Source of the DNA: an uncultured Oscillospiraceae bacterium
GTDB taxonomy: Bacteria > Bacillota > Clostridia > Oscillospirales > Oscillospiraceae
Reading direction: 5' to 3'
DNA length: 37,420 nucleotides
Assembly: GCA_934593275.1 (NCBI GenBank)
Contig: CAKTQE010000016.1
Location: forward strand, 1-37,420
The notes under the pieces were generated by a model. That model was given only the letters and a program-made list of their open reading frames with translations. It made no database searches and was not told the origin of the DNA. This document shows positions 27,034 to 34,883 of the stretch, piece by piece; the stretch's first letter is position 1, and the number at the start of each line of letters is the position of its first letter. Position numbers and translations under genes: made by a program.

Positions 27034-27921
27034 TTAGCCTTTCAGACCGCCTACGGTCATGCCCTTGGTCAGGTTCTTCTGGACGCAGATGTAGAGGATC
27101 AGCACCGGCAGCATGACCAGCACCAGACCTGCGTACATGGGTCCGTATTCCGCTGCGGACTGCTGGGCCTGCATCAGATTCAGCAGACCGGCGGGCAGCG
27201 TCCACTGATCCTTTGCGGTGACCAGAGTCTTGATAATGATGTATTCATTCCAGAAAGACATGAAATTAAACAGGATCACGGTGATAATCGAGGGCTTTGC
27301 CATGGGGAAAATGACCTGGAGCATGGTTCTGGCGTAGCCGGAGCCGTCAATATAGGCCGCCTCCTCAAAGTCATGGGGCAATGTTGCAAAGTAGCTGGAA
27401 AGGAGATAGATGGTAAAGGGCAGGGCGGTAGCGGCATAGACAATGGCCACCACAATATGGTTATTCAGCAGAAACGCCTTGCCCAGCACGCCCTTGAGCC
27501 ACTTGTCCCCATCGGAGAGCATCAGGTAAATGGGAACCACAATATAGTTGACATTAATGAACAGTCCTGCCATGAAGCAGGTGTTCATAAATTTCCGCCC
27601 GGTGAAGCGGAATCTGGCCAGGGCGTAGGAGGCGGGCAGGGCCACCACCAGCAGAATGGCCAGGGCCAGCAGGGTGACAAAAACGGAGTGGAGCATGTAG
27701 CCCCCCATATTGGCCTTTGTCCAGGCATCTACAAAGTTCTGCCAGTGGATGTGGCTGGGCAATGCCCAGGGGCTGCCGTAATGCTCGGCGGTCTCCTTGA
27801 CGGAAGCCATCATAACCCACAGCACGGGAATCAGGATCGTTATGGCCAGCAGCCCCAGAACCACATAGATAAACAGCTTATACAGCCGCTGGCCGGTGCT
27901 TGTTTCATTTTTCAGTCTCAT
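27034..27921 (-). CDS. Carbohydrate ABC transporter permease, MalG-type (CUT1)
   Basis: 295-aa permease with six membrane segments. The C-terminal EAA coupling motif is EEAAYIDGSGYARTMLQVIFPMAKP (about 190-214). The first helix is LFIYVVLGLLAITILIPVLWVMMAS, then the typical WQNFVDAWT block. It ends GMTVGGLKG, the usual MalG-type C-terminus. It forms the pore with the gene 12 nt upstream. No ATPase gene lies in this operon, so a shared MsmK/UgpC-type ATPase encoded elsewhere is expected, as is common for CUT1 systems in Firmicutes. Confidence 0.9.
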   Translation of the reverse strand: MRLKNETSTGQRLYKLFIYVVLGLLAITILIPVLWVMMASVKETAEHYGSPWALPSHIHWQNFVDAWTKANMGGYMLHSVFVTLLALAILLVVALPASYALARFRFTGRKFMNTCFMAGLFINVNYIVVPIYLMLSDGDKWLKGVLGKAFLLNNHIVVAIVYAATALPFTIYLLSSYFATLPHDFEEAAYIDGSGYARTMLQVIFPMAKPSIITVILFNFMSFWNEYIIIKTLVTAKDQWTLPAGLLNLMQAQQSAAEYGPMYAGLVLVMLPVLILYICVQKNLTKGMTVGGLKG

Positions 27922-27933
27922 CTCGGCACCTCC

Positions 27934-28815
27934 TTAGTATTCCAGCACTTCACGCTCGGTGACTTTGTTCACCAGGGCGGACAGGCCGAAGGACACCACA
28001 AAAATCACAACGCCGATGGCCATGGCGTAGCCGTAGCCGCCGCCCAGGTTTTTCTGGTTGTACATATAAAGCAGGGCCACATTGGAGGCGTTGTTGGGTC
28101 CACCGCCGGTCATGGCACTGACAAACAGAAAGGCCATGTTGATGGTGGAAATGACGAAGAAAGTCAGGGTGGTGCGGATGTTGGTCCAGATCAGGGGAAT
28201 GGTGATCTGGGTAAACTGGGTCAGGCGGCTGGCCCCGTCCAGACCGGCGGATTCATACAGGGAGCCGGGAACGGCGGACATGGAGGCCATATACATGACC
28301 ATGTAGTAGCCGATGGCCTGCCAGACCATGGCAATGATGAGGCTGGTGATGACATGCTCCTCGCCTTTCCAAAGAATGCCGTTTTTGCCAAACAGATTCA
28401 GAATGCTGTTGAGCAAGCCCCGGTCAATGTCATAGATGGCGGAGAAAATACCGGAGATGACTACCACGGAGAGAATATTGGGGATGTAGAAGACAATGCG
28501 GAAAAAGTCCTGACCTTTCAGCTTCTCCCGGGTCAGGATGCCGGCGAAAATCAGGGCCGTTGCCATGGTAAAGACCGTGACCATTACGATCAGCAGCAGC
28601 ATATTCTGCATGGAACGGATGAACGTGGCATCTTTCAGCAGCATCCGGAAGTTTTTCAGGCCAATAAACACCTCATTGGGATTAAAGGTGCTGCGCTGAT
28701 ACAGGGACAGCCGGAAGACATTGAAAGTGGGGATGACCATAAAAATCGTAAACAGGATCACAGCCGGGGCAACGCACAGCAGCAGAAAACAGCTGCGCTT
28801 GGGGTCTTTTTTCAT
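27934..28815 (-). CDS. Carbohydrate ABC transporter permease, MalF/UgpA-type (CUT1)
   Basis: 293-aa permease. N-terminal helix LLCVAPAVILFTIFMVIPTFNVFRLSLYQ. The coupling motif is YESAGLDGASRLTQFTQITIPLIW (about 202-225). The C-terminus has GGGPNNASNVALLYMYNQ followed by a last helix, as in the UgpA/MsmF group. It begins 172 nt after the binding-protein gene, past a terminator-like hairpin. Start ATG 28815 has AAGGAG upstream. Confidence 0.9.
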   Translation of the reverse strand: MKKDPKRSCFLLLCVAPAVILFTIFMVIPTFNVFRLSLYQRSTFNPNEVFIGLKNFRMLLKDATFIRSMQNMLLLIVMVTVFTMATALIFAGILTREKLKGQDFFRIVFYIPNILSVVVISGIFSAIYDIDRGLLNSILNLFGKNGILWKGEEHVITSLIIAMVWQAIGYYMVMYMASMSAVPGSLYESAGLDGASRLTQFTQITIPLIWTNIRTTLTFFVISTINMAFLFVSAMTGGGPNNASNVALLYMYNQKNLGGGYGYAMAIGVVIFVVSFGLSALVNKVTEREVLEY

Positions 28816-28919
28816 TGATTACCAACTCCTTGTTCTTAAAATATCCAAGATATTTTCCACCGGACAGACGGTATCTGCCCACGGGAAAGTATCTTCGGGA
28901 AACTCCGGAAACTTTAAAA

Positions 28920-28951
28920 AGGGTGGCAGTGACAGAAGTCACTGCCACCCT
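28920..28951 (-). terminator. Terminator-like hairpin between sugar-binding protein and permeases
   Basis: AGGGTGGCAGTGAC on the minus strand (28951-28938), loop TTCT, GTCACTGCCACCCT (28933-28920): a perfect 14-bp stem followed by TTTT and AAAG. It sits 37 nt after the binding-protein stop. Read-through would be needed to express the permeases unless they have their own promoter. Confidence 0.8.
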
Positions 28952-28987
28952 CCTGCATTACTGTGGGGTCTTTGGGGTATCCGCGGA

Positions 28988-30367
28988 TCAGCTCAGCTTT
29001 GCAGCGGCCATCTGGGCGGAGTTGGTCTTGACCAGGTTGGCGTAGTCATCAATGGTGATGGTGCCGGAAACCAGGGAGTCAATGGGGGCAAAGAAGGTGT
29101 CGGAAACGGTCACGCCGGGGATCTCACCGAAAGCGGCGAAAGCACCCATGCAGGCCTTGGCACCGTTGTCGTAGATGGAGTAGAACACCTTGTTCTCGCC
29201 CTCCAGGCTGTCGGCAACGCCAACGATGGGCTGGATGGCACCGGAGGCGGCGAAGATCTCAGCAGCCTTGTCGGAGTACAGGAACGCCACGAACTGCTCG
29301 GCCTCGGAAATATGCTCGGCAGCGGCGGGGATCCAGGACTGCTCGAACCAGCAGTAAGCGTAGGGGGCCGCATCGGCGTCAAAGCCGGGCAGGGCGGTCA
29401 TGCCCCAGGCAAAGTCGTTGGTCAGAGTGGCCTCGGCATCTCTCATTTCGCCGGTGATCCAGGTGCCGTTGGGCATGAACAGAGCATCGTTGGTCATGAC
29501 CATCAGCTGGTTCTTGGTGAAGTCCTGGTTGTTGGCCTGGGCGGGGGTGTTGGGGTGGACATAGGTGGCCAGCTTGGCGATCACGTCCAGAACCTTCTGG
29601 GCCTCGGGGGTATCCCATACGCCCTCTTCGTAGTTGCTGATGGACTCCCACAGCTCGGTGCCGCCAACAGAGGCGATCAGAGTGGGGATAAAGGTGTCAA
29701 AGTAGCCGGTGGTGGGGTAGGTGAACAGGGAGATGCCTTCCTTGGCGGCCTCGTCGCCCAAGGCCCACATCTCGTCCCAAGTGGTGGGAACTTCCCAGCC
29801 CTTTTCCTCAAACAGCTTGGCATTGTAGAACAGGCCGCAGGGAGAGTAGAACATGGGAGCCAGGTAGGTCTTGCCATCGCCGTAGGGGCTGGTGATGGAA
29901 GTCTCGGTGAAGCCGCCGACGATCTTGTCAGCAGGGGTCTTGCTCTCGCCGGGGATGGTGGTGGAGAGCATGTTGGTCAGGTCGTGCAGAGCGTTGGCCT
30001 TGATCAGCTGCTCGGTCAGACCGGCAGGACGGCCAATGGCCAGATGCACCACATCGGGGAACTCGCCATTTTGCATGGGTCCGGACAGAACGTCCTCCAG
30101 GTTCTTGTCGGTGGTCAGCTCCACCTTGATGCCGGTCTCGGCTTCAAAAGCGGCAGCGACTTCGGTCCACATCTGAGCACCGTAACCGGTCTCGATGGCG
30201 GCAACCTTGATGGTAGCGGCTTCGGCAGCGGAAGCCTCGGTGGCGGGTACTTCGGCAGCGGGAGCGTCAGTCTTGGGTGCCTCGGTGGCAGCAGGGGCAG
30301 AGCCGCCGCAGGCTGCCAGACCCATGACCATGGTCAGAGCCAGCAGAAGGGCAAATATCTTCTTCAT
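28988..30367 (-). CDS. Carbohydrate ABC transporter solute-binding lipoprotein (CUT1)
   Basis: 459-aa family 1 solute-binding lipoprotein. Signal MKKIFALLLALTMVMGLAAC with lipobox cysteine C20, then an Ala/Glu/Pro linker. The start at 30367 is chosen because the in-frame ATG at 30382 lies within the ribosome site ATGGAGGAAAC. The mature domain (TIKVAAIETGYGAQMWTEVAAAFEAETGIKVELTTD) and FPDVVHLAIGRPAGLTEQLIKANAL are CUT1-like. The GRP-GLTE segment recalls N-acetylglucosamine/chitobiose binders (NgcE type). An amino-sugar substrate would suit the glmS neighbour, but this is inference. The divergent AraC-family gene is the likely regulator. Confidence 0.85.
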   Translation of the reverse strand: MKKIFALLLALTMVMGLAACGGSAPAATEAPKTDAPAAEVPATEASAAEAATIKVAAIETGYGAQMWTEVAAAFEAETGIKVELTTDKNLEDVLSGPMQNGEFPDVVHLAIGRPAGLTEQLIKANALHDLTNMLSTTIPGESKTPADKIVGGFTETSITSPYGDGKTYLAPMFYSPCGLFYNAKLFEEKGWEVPTTWDEMWALGDEAAKEGISLFTYPTTGYFDTFIPTLIASVGGTELWESISNYEEGVWDTPEAQKVLDVIAKLATYVHPNTPAQANNQDFTKNQLMVMTNDALFMPNGTWITGEMRDAEATLTNDFAWGMTALPGFDADAAPYAYCWFEQSWIPAAAEHISEAEQFVAFLYSDKAAEIFAASGAIQPIVGVADSLEGENKVFYSIYDNGAKACMGAFAAFGEIPGVTVSDTFFAPIDSLVSGTITIDDYANLVKTNSAQMAAAKLS

Positions 30368-30709
30368 TCGTGTTTCCTCCATATTTTTCGATTTATGCAG
30401 CGCACTGCATTGCCTATATAATGATACAGAAACATTTTTTTCGCAACAGATTTTTTGCTAAAAACTTTATATATCTTGCAACTTGCGACAACTTTGTTTA
30501 ATCCTTATAAATCAAAGGCATTGGTTTTGTGCAAGTTATACACCAAGAAAGAGCCGGTGATTTTTATTGCCAATTTCTAGGATTTTGGAAAATTACATAC
30601 AAAAAGCCCCTTTTCAAATGGGGCGTTTCCTATTATAATAGAAGCAATATATATAAAGAATAGGCGTTGCGGCAGCCCCGGAGGCAACATATAGAAAGGA
30701 AGAACGAAG
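30368..30709. promoter_or_regulatory. Divergent control region of sugar importer and AraC-family regulator
   Basis: 342 bp without a gene, AT-rich. On the minus strand TTGCGA (30441-30446), 17 nt, CATTAT (30418-30423) is a modest promoter for the binding-protein gene. A perfect ATGCAG-CGCA-CTGCAT palindrome (30395-30410) falls at its expected start site. Repeated TTGCAACTT / TTGCGACAACTTT words at about 30477-30497 lie about 60 bp upstream of that start, where AraC activators bind. On the plus strand TTTTCA (30611-30616), 17 nt, perfect TATAAT (30634-30639) should drive the regulator gene. A GCCCC/GGGGC hairpin (30605-30624) overlaps its -35. Confidence 0.5.
30611..30639 (+). promoter_or_regulatory. 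Sigma-A promoter of the AraC-family gene
   Basis: TTTTCA, a 17-nt spacer and perfect TATAAT. The transcript would start near 30646, giving a leader of about 64 nt with AAAGGA ahead of ATG 30710. Confidence 0.6.
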
Positions 30710-31567
30710 ATGAGTAACACCCGCTACGATTTAAAGGCAAAAAACATCCATACCGACAGCGACAAAGCAAAATTGCTTTATATCAGCAGCGCAAAATACG
30801 GCGGCGACTGGTTCAGTGTTCCCCATACCCACAACTGCGCGGAGCTGTTCTACGTCATCGGCGGAAAGGGACAGTTTCTGGTAACAGACCGCTCTTTTAC
30901 CATCACCGCCGGGGACATGGTCATTGTAAACCCCCATGTGGAGCATACGGAAACCAGTCTGGCCGCAAGCCCCCTGGAATACATCGTCATGGGCATCGAG
31001 GGCCTGGAGCTGCATATGGATGACGCCAGCGACAATTCTTTTTGTATCATCAATTTCTACGATGACGGCAGCGATGTGCAATTTTATCTGAAAACCATGC
31101 TCAAAGAGATCGAGCGAAAAGACATGGGCTTTGAAACCGTTTGCCAGGACCTGCTGGATATCCTGCTGATCAAGCTCCTGCGGAAAACCAAGTTTTCCAA
31201 GGTGTTGACCTCCACCCAGGAGGCCCTGAGTTCCGATACCGTGGCCCTGCGCCGCTACATCGAAAACCACTACCGGGAACCCCTGACCCTGGACCTTTTG
31301 GCCCAGAATGTCCACATGAACAAATTCCACCTGGCCCACATGTTCAGCAAGGAATTCGGCCTTTCCCCCTTTAACTACATCCAGCAGCTGCGCATTCAGG
31401 AAAGCAAAGAACTCCTGAGTACCACCGACTACCCCCTGAGCCAAATCGCCGGCATGTGCGGCTTCTCCTCCCCCAGCTACTTCTCCCAACGCTTCCGCTC
31501 CTCCACAGGCATCAGTCCCGCGGAATACAGAAAACAAAACAAGAAAAAAGACGACGGGGGAGCGTAA
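30710..31567 (+). CDS. AraC-family transcriptional regulator with cupin sensor domain
   Basis: 285-aa two-domain regulator. The N-terminal cupin (about 35-105: HTHNCAELFYVIGGKGQFLV, then TITAGDMVIVNPHVEHTE) probably binds a sugar. The C-terminal AraC DNA-binding domain (about 180-278) has two helix-turn-helix units: LTLDLLAQNVHMNKFHLAHMFSKEFG and YPLSQIAGMCGFSSPSYFSQRFRSSTGISPAEYR. It is divergent from the sugar importer operon, the usual arrangement for a local activator. The basic tail QNKKKDDGG is short. The inducer is unknown. Confidence 0.9.
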   Translation: MSNTRYDLKAKNIHTDSDKAKLLYISSAKYGGDWFSVPHTHNCAELFYVIGGKGQFLVTDRSFTITAGDMVIVNPHVEHTETSLAASPLEYIVMGIEGLELHMDDASDNSFCIINFYDDGSDVQFYLKTMLKEIERKDMGFETVCQDLLDILLIKLLRKTKFSKVLTSTQEALSSDTVALRRYIENHYREPLTLDLLAQNVHMNKFHLAHMFSKEFGLSPFNYIQQLRIQESKELLSTTDYPLSQIAGMCGFSSPSYFSQRFRSSTGISPAEYRKQNKKKDDGGA

Positions 31568-32112
31568 GGGCAACAGCCCAGATGATCATATATTTGTTCA
31601 CAGATGCCATATATTGAACCATATTAATTGCCGATTTGCAATCGTAAAATGCGAAAACACAGTACATTGCCGTAGGGTCGGCAACCTGCCGCCCGCACCT
31701 GAAAGGACGGAACCGTTACCGACAAAAACCAGACACGTCCCCCCATTCTGTCATTCCGACCGGAGCGTCAGCGGAGTGGAGGAATCCACCACGTTGGATA
31801 ATGAACCACCACAAGATAAAGCTTGCTACTTGGGAAGATTCCTCGACTCCGTTTCACTCGCTCGGAATGACATACCGGGGGGTGGTTTTGTTCTGTCCAC
31901 ACGGGTTATATTTACCACGGTGCCAGCCCCTCGCCGGGGCTGGAGTGGCGATGAATCATCGCCGCTACATTGTACCATGTATCGGGTCATACCATTCAAC
32001 CAAACAGGTTATAATCGATACGTGGCGGCAATCTGCCGCCCGCCACGTGGCAATAATAACCTGTGGGGTTGAACGGTACCACCTACCCCATCTCAAAAAA
32101 ATTGTCAATTTT
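31568..32112. repeat. Intergenic repeat cluster upstream of the spo0A terminator
   Basis: No gene. It contains a GGTCGGCAACCTGCCGCCCG module (about 31676-31697), copy 2 of the 122-bp palindromic element (31750-31871) and its flank to about 31922, then the CCAGCCCC-TCGCC-GGGGCTGG module (31922-32046), and the end of a CCACGTGG / CCTGTGGGG module (about 32040-32085) similar to the 85-bp tandem repeat. Apparent open frames on the plus strand are translated repeats. Confidence 0.75.
31750..31922 (+). repeat. MITE-like palindromic element, copy 2
   Basis: The 122-bp core (31750-31871) opens GTCATTCCGACCGGAGCG and closes CGCTCGGAATGAC. It is the inverted counterpart of 3940-4061 with the same length and few differences. 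Similarity extends into the right flank (CGGGGGGTGGTTTTGT), matching the left flank of copy 1. Confidence 0.75.
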
Positions 32113-32157
32113 AAAAAAAACCACAGCCTGCCCACGAATTGTGGAAAAAGGCTGTGG
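32113..32157 (-). terminator. Rho-independent terminator of spo0A
   Basis: On the minus strand CCACAGCC (32157-32150), a 21-nt loop region with an inner CCAC/GTGG stem, GGCTGTGG (32128-32121), then eight T (32120-32113). It starts 9 nt after the spo0A stop. Confidence 0.88.
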
Positions 32158-32165
32158 AATTTGTT

Positions 32166-32945
32166 TTAATACTGGGCGGCCTCGGCGGACTTGAGCTGCA
32201 ATTGAAGCCGGTCCGCAATCAATGCAATAAACTCACTATTCGTCGGCTTCCCCTTGGTATTGCTCACCGTATAGCCGAAGAAGCTCTGCAAGGTGTCCAG
32301 ATCTCCCCGGTCCCAGGCGACTTCGATGGCGTGGCGGATGGCCCGTTCTACCCTTGAGGGGGTGGTCTGGAAGGTTTTGGCCACCTGGGGGTAGAGGACC
32401 TTGGTGATGGCGTTGATCACGTCCATGTCGTCCACGGCGATGATGATGGCTTCCCGCAGATATTGGTAGCCCTTGATGTGGGCGGGGACGCCGATTTCGT
32501 GGATGATGTTGGTGACCATGGTTTCAATGCCTGTTTTGTCTCCCCGGCGGGGGCTGGGACACCGGAGGCTCTCCCCTCCCCGGACCTCCTCCATCCGCTC
32601 CACCAGGGCAGACAAATCACAGGGTTTCAGCATCAGATACCGGACTCCCAGACCGGCGGCCTGGGCGGATACATAGTCCGTCACAAAGGCGGAGGTGGCC
32701 AGGGTGATGGGCTTGCGCTCCATCCCGGCCATGGCTTTCAGGACGCTCAGTCCGTCCTGTTTGCTGAGCATCAGGTCCAGCACCAGAAGCTCCGGTTTTC
32801 GTTCATTGATCAGCCGAATGGCCTGTTCTCCGTCGCCGGCCGTTCCCACGACCTGGAAACCCTCCGCACGCTGCAATGCCGATGTAAGTCCGGCACAGAA
32901 CTCCTCCGAACTATCCGCGATCAACACAGTTGTTTGATGTTCCAT
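32166..32945 (-). CDS. spo0A: Sporulation master response regulator Spo0A
   Basis: 259-aa response regulator controlling entry into sporulation. The receiver domain (1-120) has phospho-acceptor D57 in ELLVLDLML and the conserved K107 in MLKPCD. The acidic pocket reads A-D11-S12 instead of the usual D-D, and the segment after D57 is SKQDG instead of the usual MPxxDG type. The effector domain (about 150-259) is highly conserved: [60 protein letters not shown]. The start at 32945 follows AGGAGAGGA; longer in-frame forms lack an RBS. It is monocistronic and divergent from an M18 peptidase gene, with a candidate 0A box between them. Confidence 0.96.
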   Translation of the reverse strand: MEHQTTVLIADSSEEFCAGLTSALQRAEGFQVVGTAGDGEQAIRLINERKPELLVLDLMLSKQDGLSVLKAMAGMERKPITLATSAFVTDYVSAQAAGLGVRYLMLKPCDLSALVERMEEVRGGESLRCPSPRRGDKTGIETMVTNIIHEIGVPAHIKGYQYLREAIIIAVDDMDVINAITKVLYPQVAKTFQTTPSRVERAIRHAIEVAWDRGDLDTLQSFFGYTVSNTKGKPTNSEFIALIADRLQLQLKSAEAAQY

Positions 32946-33010
32946 ACATTCCTCTCCTGTCCACTTGAAAATACCCCATGTGCGGCGTTCCCGCCGTGTG
33001 CGACAACAAT

Positions 33011-33039
33011 AATTTAGCACAAAGGAAGTGATTTTGCAA
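33011..33039 (-). promoter_or_regulatory. Vegetative promoter of spo0A
   Basis: On the minus strand TTGCAA (33034-33039), 17 nt, TAAATT (33011-33016) preceded by TGC (extended -10). The start near 33004 leaves a leader of about 59 nt. No convincing sigma-H promoter was found. Confidence 0.5.
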
Positions 33040-33118
33040 GGCCGTTTCGCAACAATCGCTCGTTCGAAATCGACTAATAGCCTTTAAAACAGAGGTATTT
33101 CGAATCATTTCAATGTTT

Positions 33119-33125
33119 TTCGACA
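33119..33125 (-). promoter_or_regulatory. Candidate 0A box (TGTCGAA)
   Basis: Perfect 7-bp TGTCGAA on the minus strand. It is about 80 bp upstream of the spo0A -35 and 24 bp upstream of the -35 of the divergent peptidase gene. The location suits Spo0A autoregulation or repression of the peptidase. A 7-bp word can occur by chance. Confidence 0.5.
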
Positions 33126-33148
33126 AAATGTCACATTTGCCCGTCCGA

Positions 33149-33177
33149 TTGACGGAAATACCCGGTTGTAGTACAAT
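33149..33177 (+). promoter_or_regulatory. Sigma-A promoter of the M18 aminopeptidase gene
   Basis: TTGACG (33149-33154), 17 nt, TACAAT (33172-33177). The start near 33184 gives a leader of about 30 nt. Confidence 0.75.
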
Positions 33178-33213
33178 GGAGGAAATATATCATCCATGGA
33201 AAGGAACATTGAT

Positions 33214-34494
33214 ATGACAGACCGCATTCAAAACCTCTGCGCCTTTCTGGACGCTTCCCACAGCCAGTATCACGCCCGGGCCTACCTGGAAAACATGCTC
33301 CGGGACCGGGGCTATACCCCCCTGGCCCAGGGGGACCACTGGGAGCTGGTTCCCGGCAGGAAATACTATGTGACCCGGGGCGGCAGTGCCTTGATGGCGT
33401 TCCGCATTCCGGAATGCAGCCCCCGGGGCTTCCTGATCAGTGCCGCCCACACGGACCGGCCCACCTTTAAGCTGAAAGAAAACGGGGAACTGGACGGCAC
33501 CTACCCCCGGCTGGCGGTGGAGCGTTACGGCGGACAGATTCTGGCACCCTGGCTGGACCGGCCCCTGAGCATTGCCGGACGGGTGCTGGTGCAGACCCCC
33601 CAGGGGGCCGAAAGCCGCCTGCTGGACATTGACCGGGATCTGCTGCTGATCCCCAACGTGGCCATTCACATGAACCGTCAGGCCAATGACGGCTACAAGT
33701 GGAACCCGGTGACCGATGTGCTGCCCCTGCTGGCAAGCCCTGAGAGCAAGGGGAAATTCACAGAACTGCTGGAACAGGAGGCCGGGGGGAAAATCCTCAG
33801 CCATGACCTGTTCCTGTACATCCGGCAGAAAGCTACGGTCTGGGGCCTGGACGAAAGCTTTTTGTCCAGTGCCGCTCTGGACGATCTGGAATGCGTCTGG
33901 GGCTGCTTCCAGGGCTTCCTGAATGCCAAAGAAAGCGGCTCCATCCCCCTGTTTGCGGCTCTTGACAGCGAGGAAGTAGGCTCCTGCTCCACCCAGGGCG
34001 CGGCCTCTACCTTCTTAAAGCAGACCGTCCGCCGCGTCTGCGCCGGGTTGGGCCTGGAAGAAGACCGGCTGCTGTCCCAGTCTTTCCTGGTCAGTGCCGA
34101 CAACGCCCACGCCCTCCACCCCAACCATCCGGAACTGGCAGACCCGGGCAACGCCCCCACCATGGGCAGCGGCATCGTCATCAAATTCAATTCCAACCTC
34201 CGCTACTGCACCGACGGCTACAGTGCCGCCCTGTTCCGCACCGTCTGCCAAAAGGCCGGCACCGCCACCCAGAACTACTACAACCGCCCGGACATCCCCG
34301 GCGGCAGCACCTTAGGCTGCATCTCCGTAGGCCAGGTCTCCATCCCCACGGTAGACATTGGCCTCCCCCAGCTGGCCATGCACAGCTGCTACGAAACCGC
34401 CGCCGTATCAGATGCCCTGGCCCTGGAAGATGCCATGACCACCTATTTTAGCCAGACCCTGACAAGAACCGAAGAGGGGTTTGTGTTGGAATAA
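33214..34494 (+). CDS. M18 family aminopeptidase
   Basis: 426-aa cytosolic zinc aminopeptidase of the M18 family (yeast Ape1/aspartyl aminopeptidase type). Metal and catalytic residues lie in ISAAHTDRPTFKLK (H79, D81), LDDLECVW, the catalytic glutamates in ALDSEEVGS, VSADNAHALHP and the C-terminal LAMHSCYETA. The start at 33214 is preferred because AAAGGA lies about 8 nt upstream; ATG at 33196 has no RBS. It removes N-terminal, often acidic, residues from peptides. It may process peptides brought in by the opp system, but there is no direct link. The gene stands alone. Confidence 0.92.
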   Translation: MTDRIQNLCAFLDASHSQYHARAYLENMLRDRGYTPLAQGDHWELVPGRKYYVTRGGSALMAFRIPECSPRGFLISAAHTDRPTFKLKENGELDGTYPRLAVERYGGQILAPWLDRPLSIAGRVLVQTPQGAESRLLDIDRDLLLIPNVAIHMNRQANDGYKWNPVTDVLPLLASPESKGKFTELLEQEAGGKILSHDLFLYIRQKATVWGLDESFLSSAALDDLECVWGCFQGFLNAKESGSIPLFAALDSEEVGSCSTQGAASTFLKQTVRRVCAGLGLEEDRLLSQSFLVSADNAHALHPNHPELADPGNAPTMGSGIVIKFNSNLRYCTDGYSAALFRTVCQKAGTATQNYYNRPDIPGGSTLGCISVGQVSIPTVDIGLPQLAMHSCYETAAVSDALALEDAMTTYFSQTLTRTEEGFVLE

Positions 34495-34883
34495 GACCAT
34501 GGCGGGCGGCTAATAGCCGATGGAATCATGGTGTGATTGCCCCCGGCAATCAATTGATTTTGATTCGCTGCGCGAAGCACCACCCCTACAATACATTTGT
34601 TCTGAATTACCGTATTTTTAACGTTTCTATCATCGTTTTGCGTCCGTAAAATATCAAAAACGTGGTACATTGACGTAGGGGCGGCAATCTGCCGCCCCTA
34701 CGGTGAATTTGTTTGGATTACTGTATATTTTAAAGCATCTATTACCATTTTGCGCTCTATATAATACCAAAAAACTTTCCCCGCATCCCCAATAATTGTC
34801 AATTGTCCATTGTCAATTGTCAATTCAAAATAACTGTCCACTGTCAACTGTCAACTGTCAACTGCCCAAGGAGGTGTCCCCCC
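34495..34883. repeat. Intergenic repeat cluster with heptamer array ahead of pyrophosphatase
   Basis: No gene. About 34506-34625 is the inverted partner of 13185-13297 (ATTGCCCCCGGCAAT hairpin). About 34588-34683 is the inverted partner of 17646-17735. Positions 34675-34701 hold a TAGGGGCGGC palindrome. A heptamer array (about 34793-34862) in both CAATTGT and CAACTGT forms lies just before the RBS of the next gene. TATAAT at 34760-34765 is a possible -10, but it has no good -35. Confidence 0.65.

Noticed and set aside
31614..32169. Two overlapping plus-strand open frames of 122-152 codons upstream of spo0A
   Set aside because: They are translations of the 122-bp palindromic element and neighbouring repeats; similar peptides arise at 3.9-4.1 kb in the other orientation.
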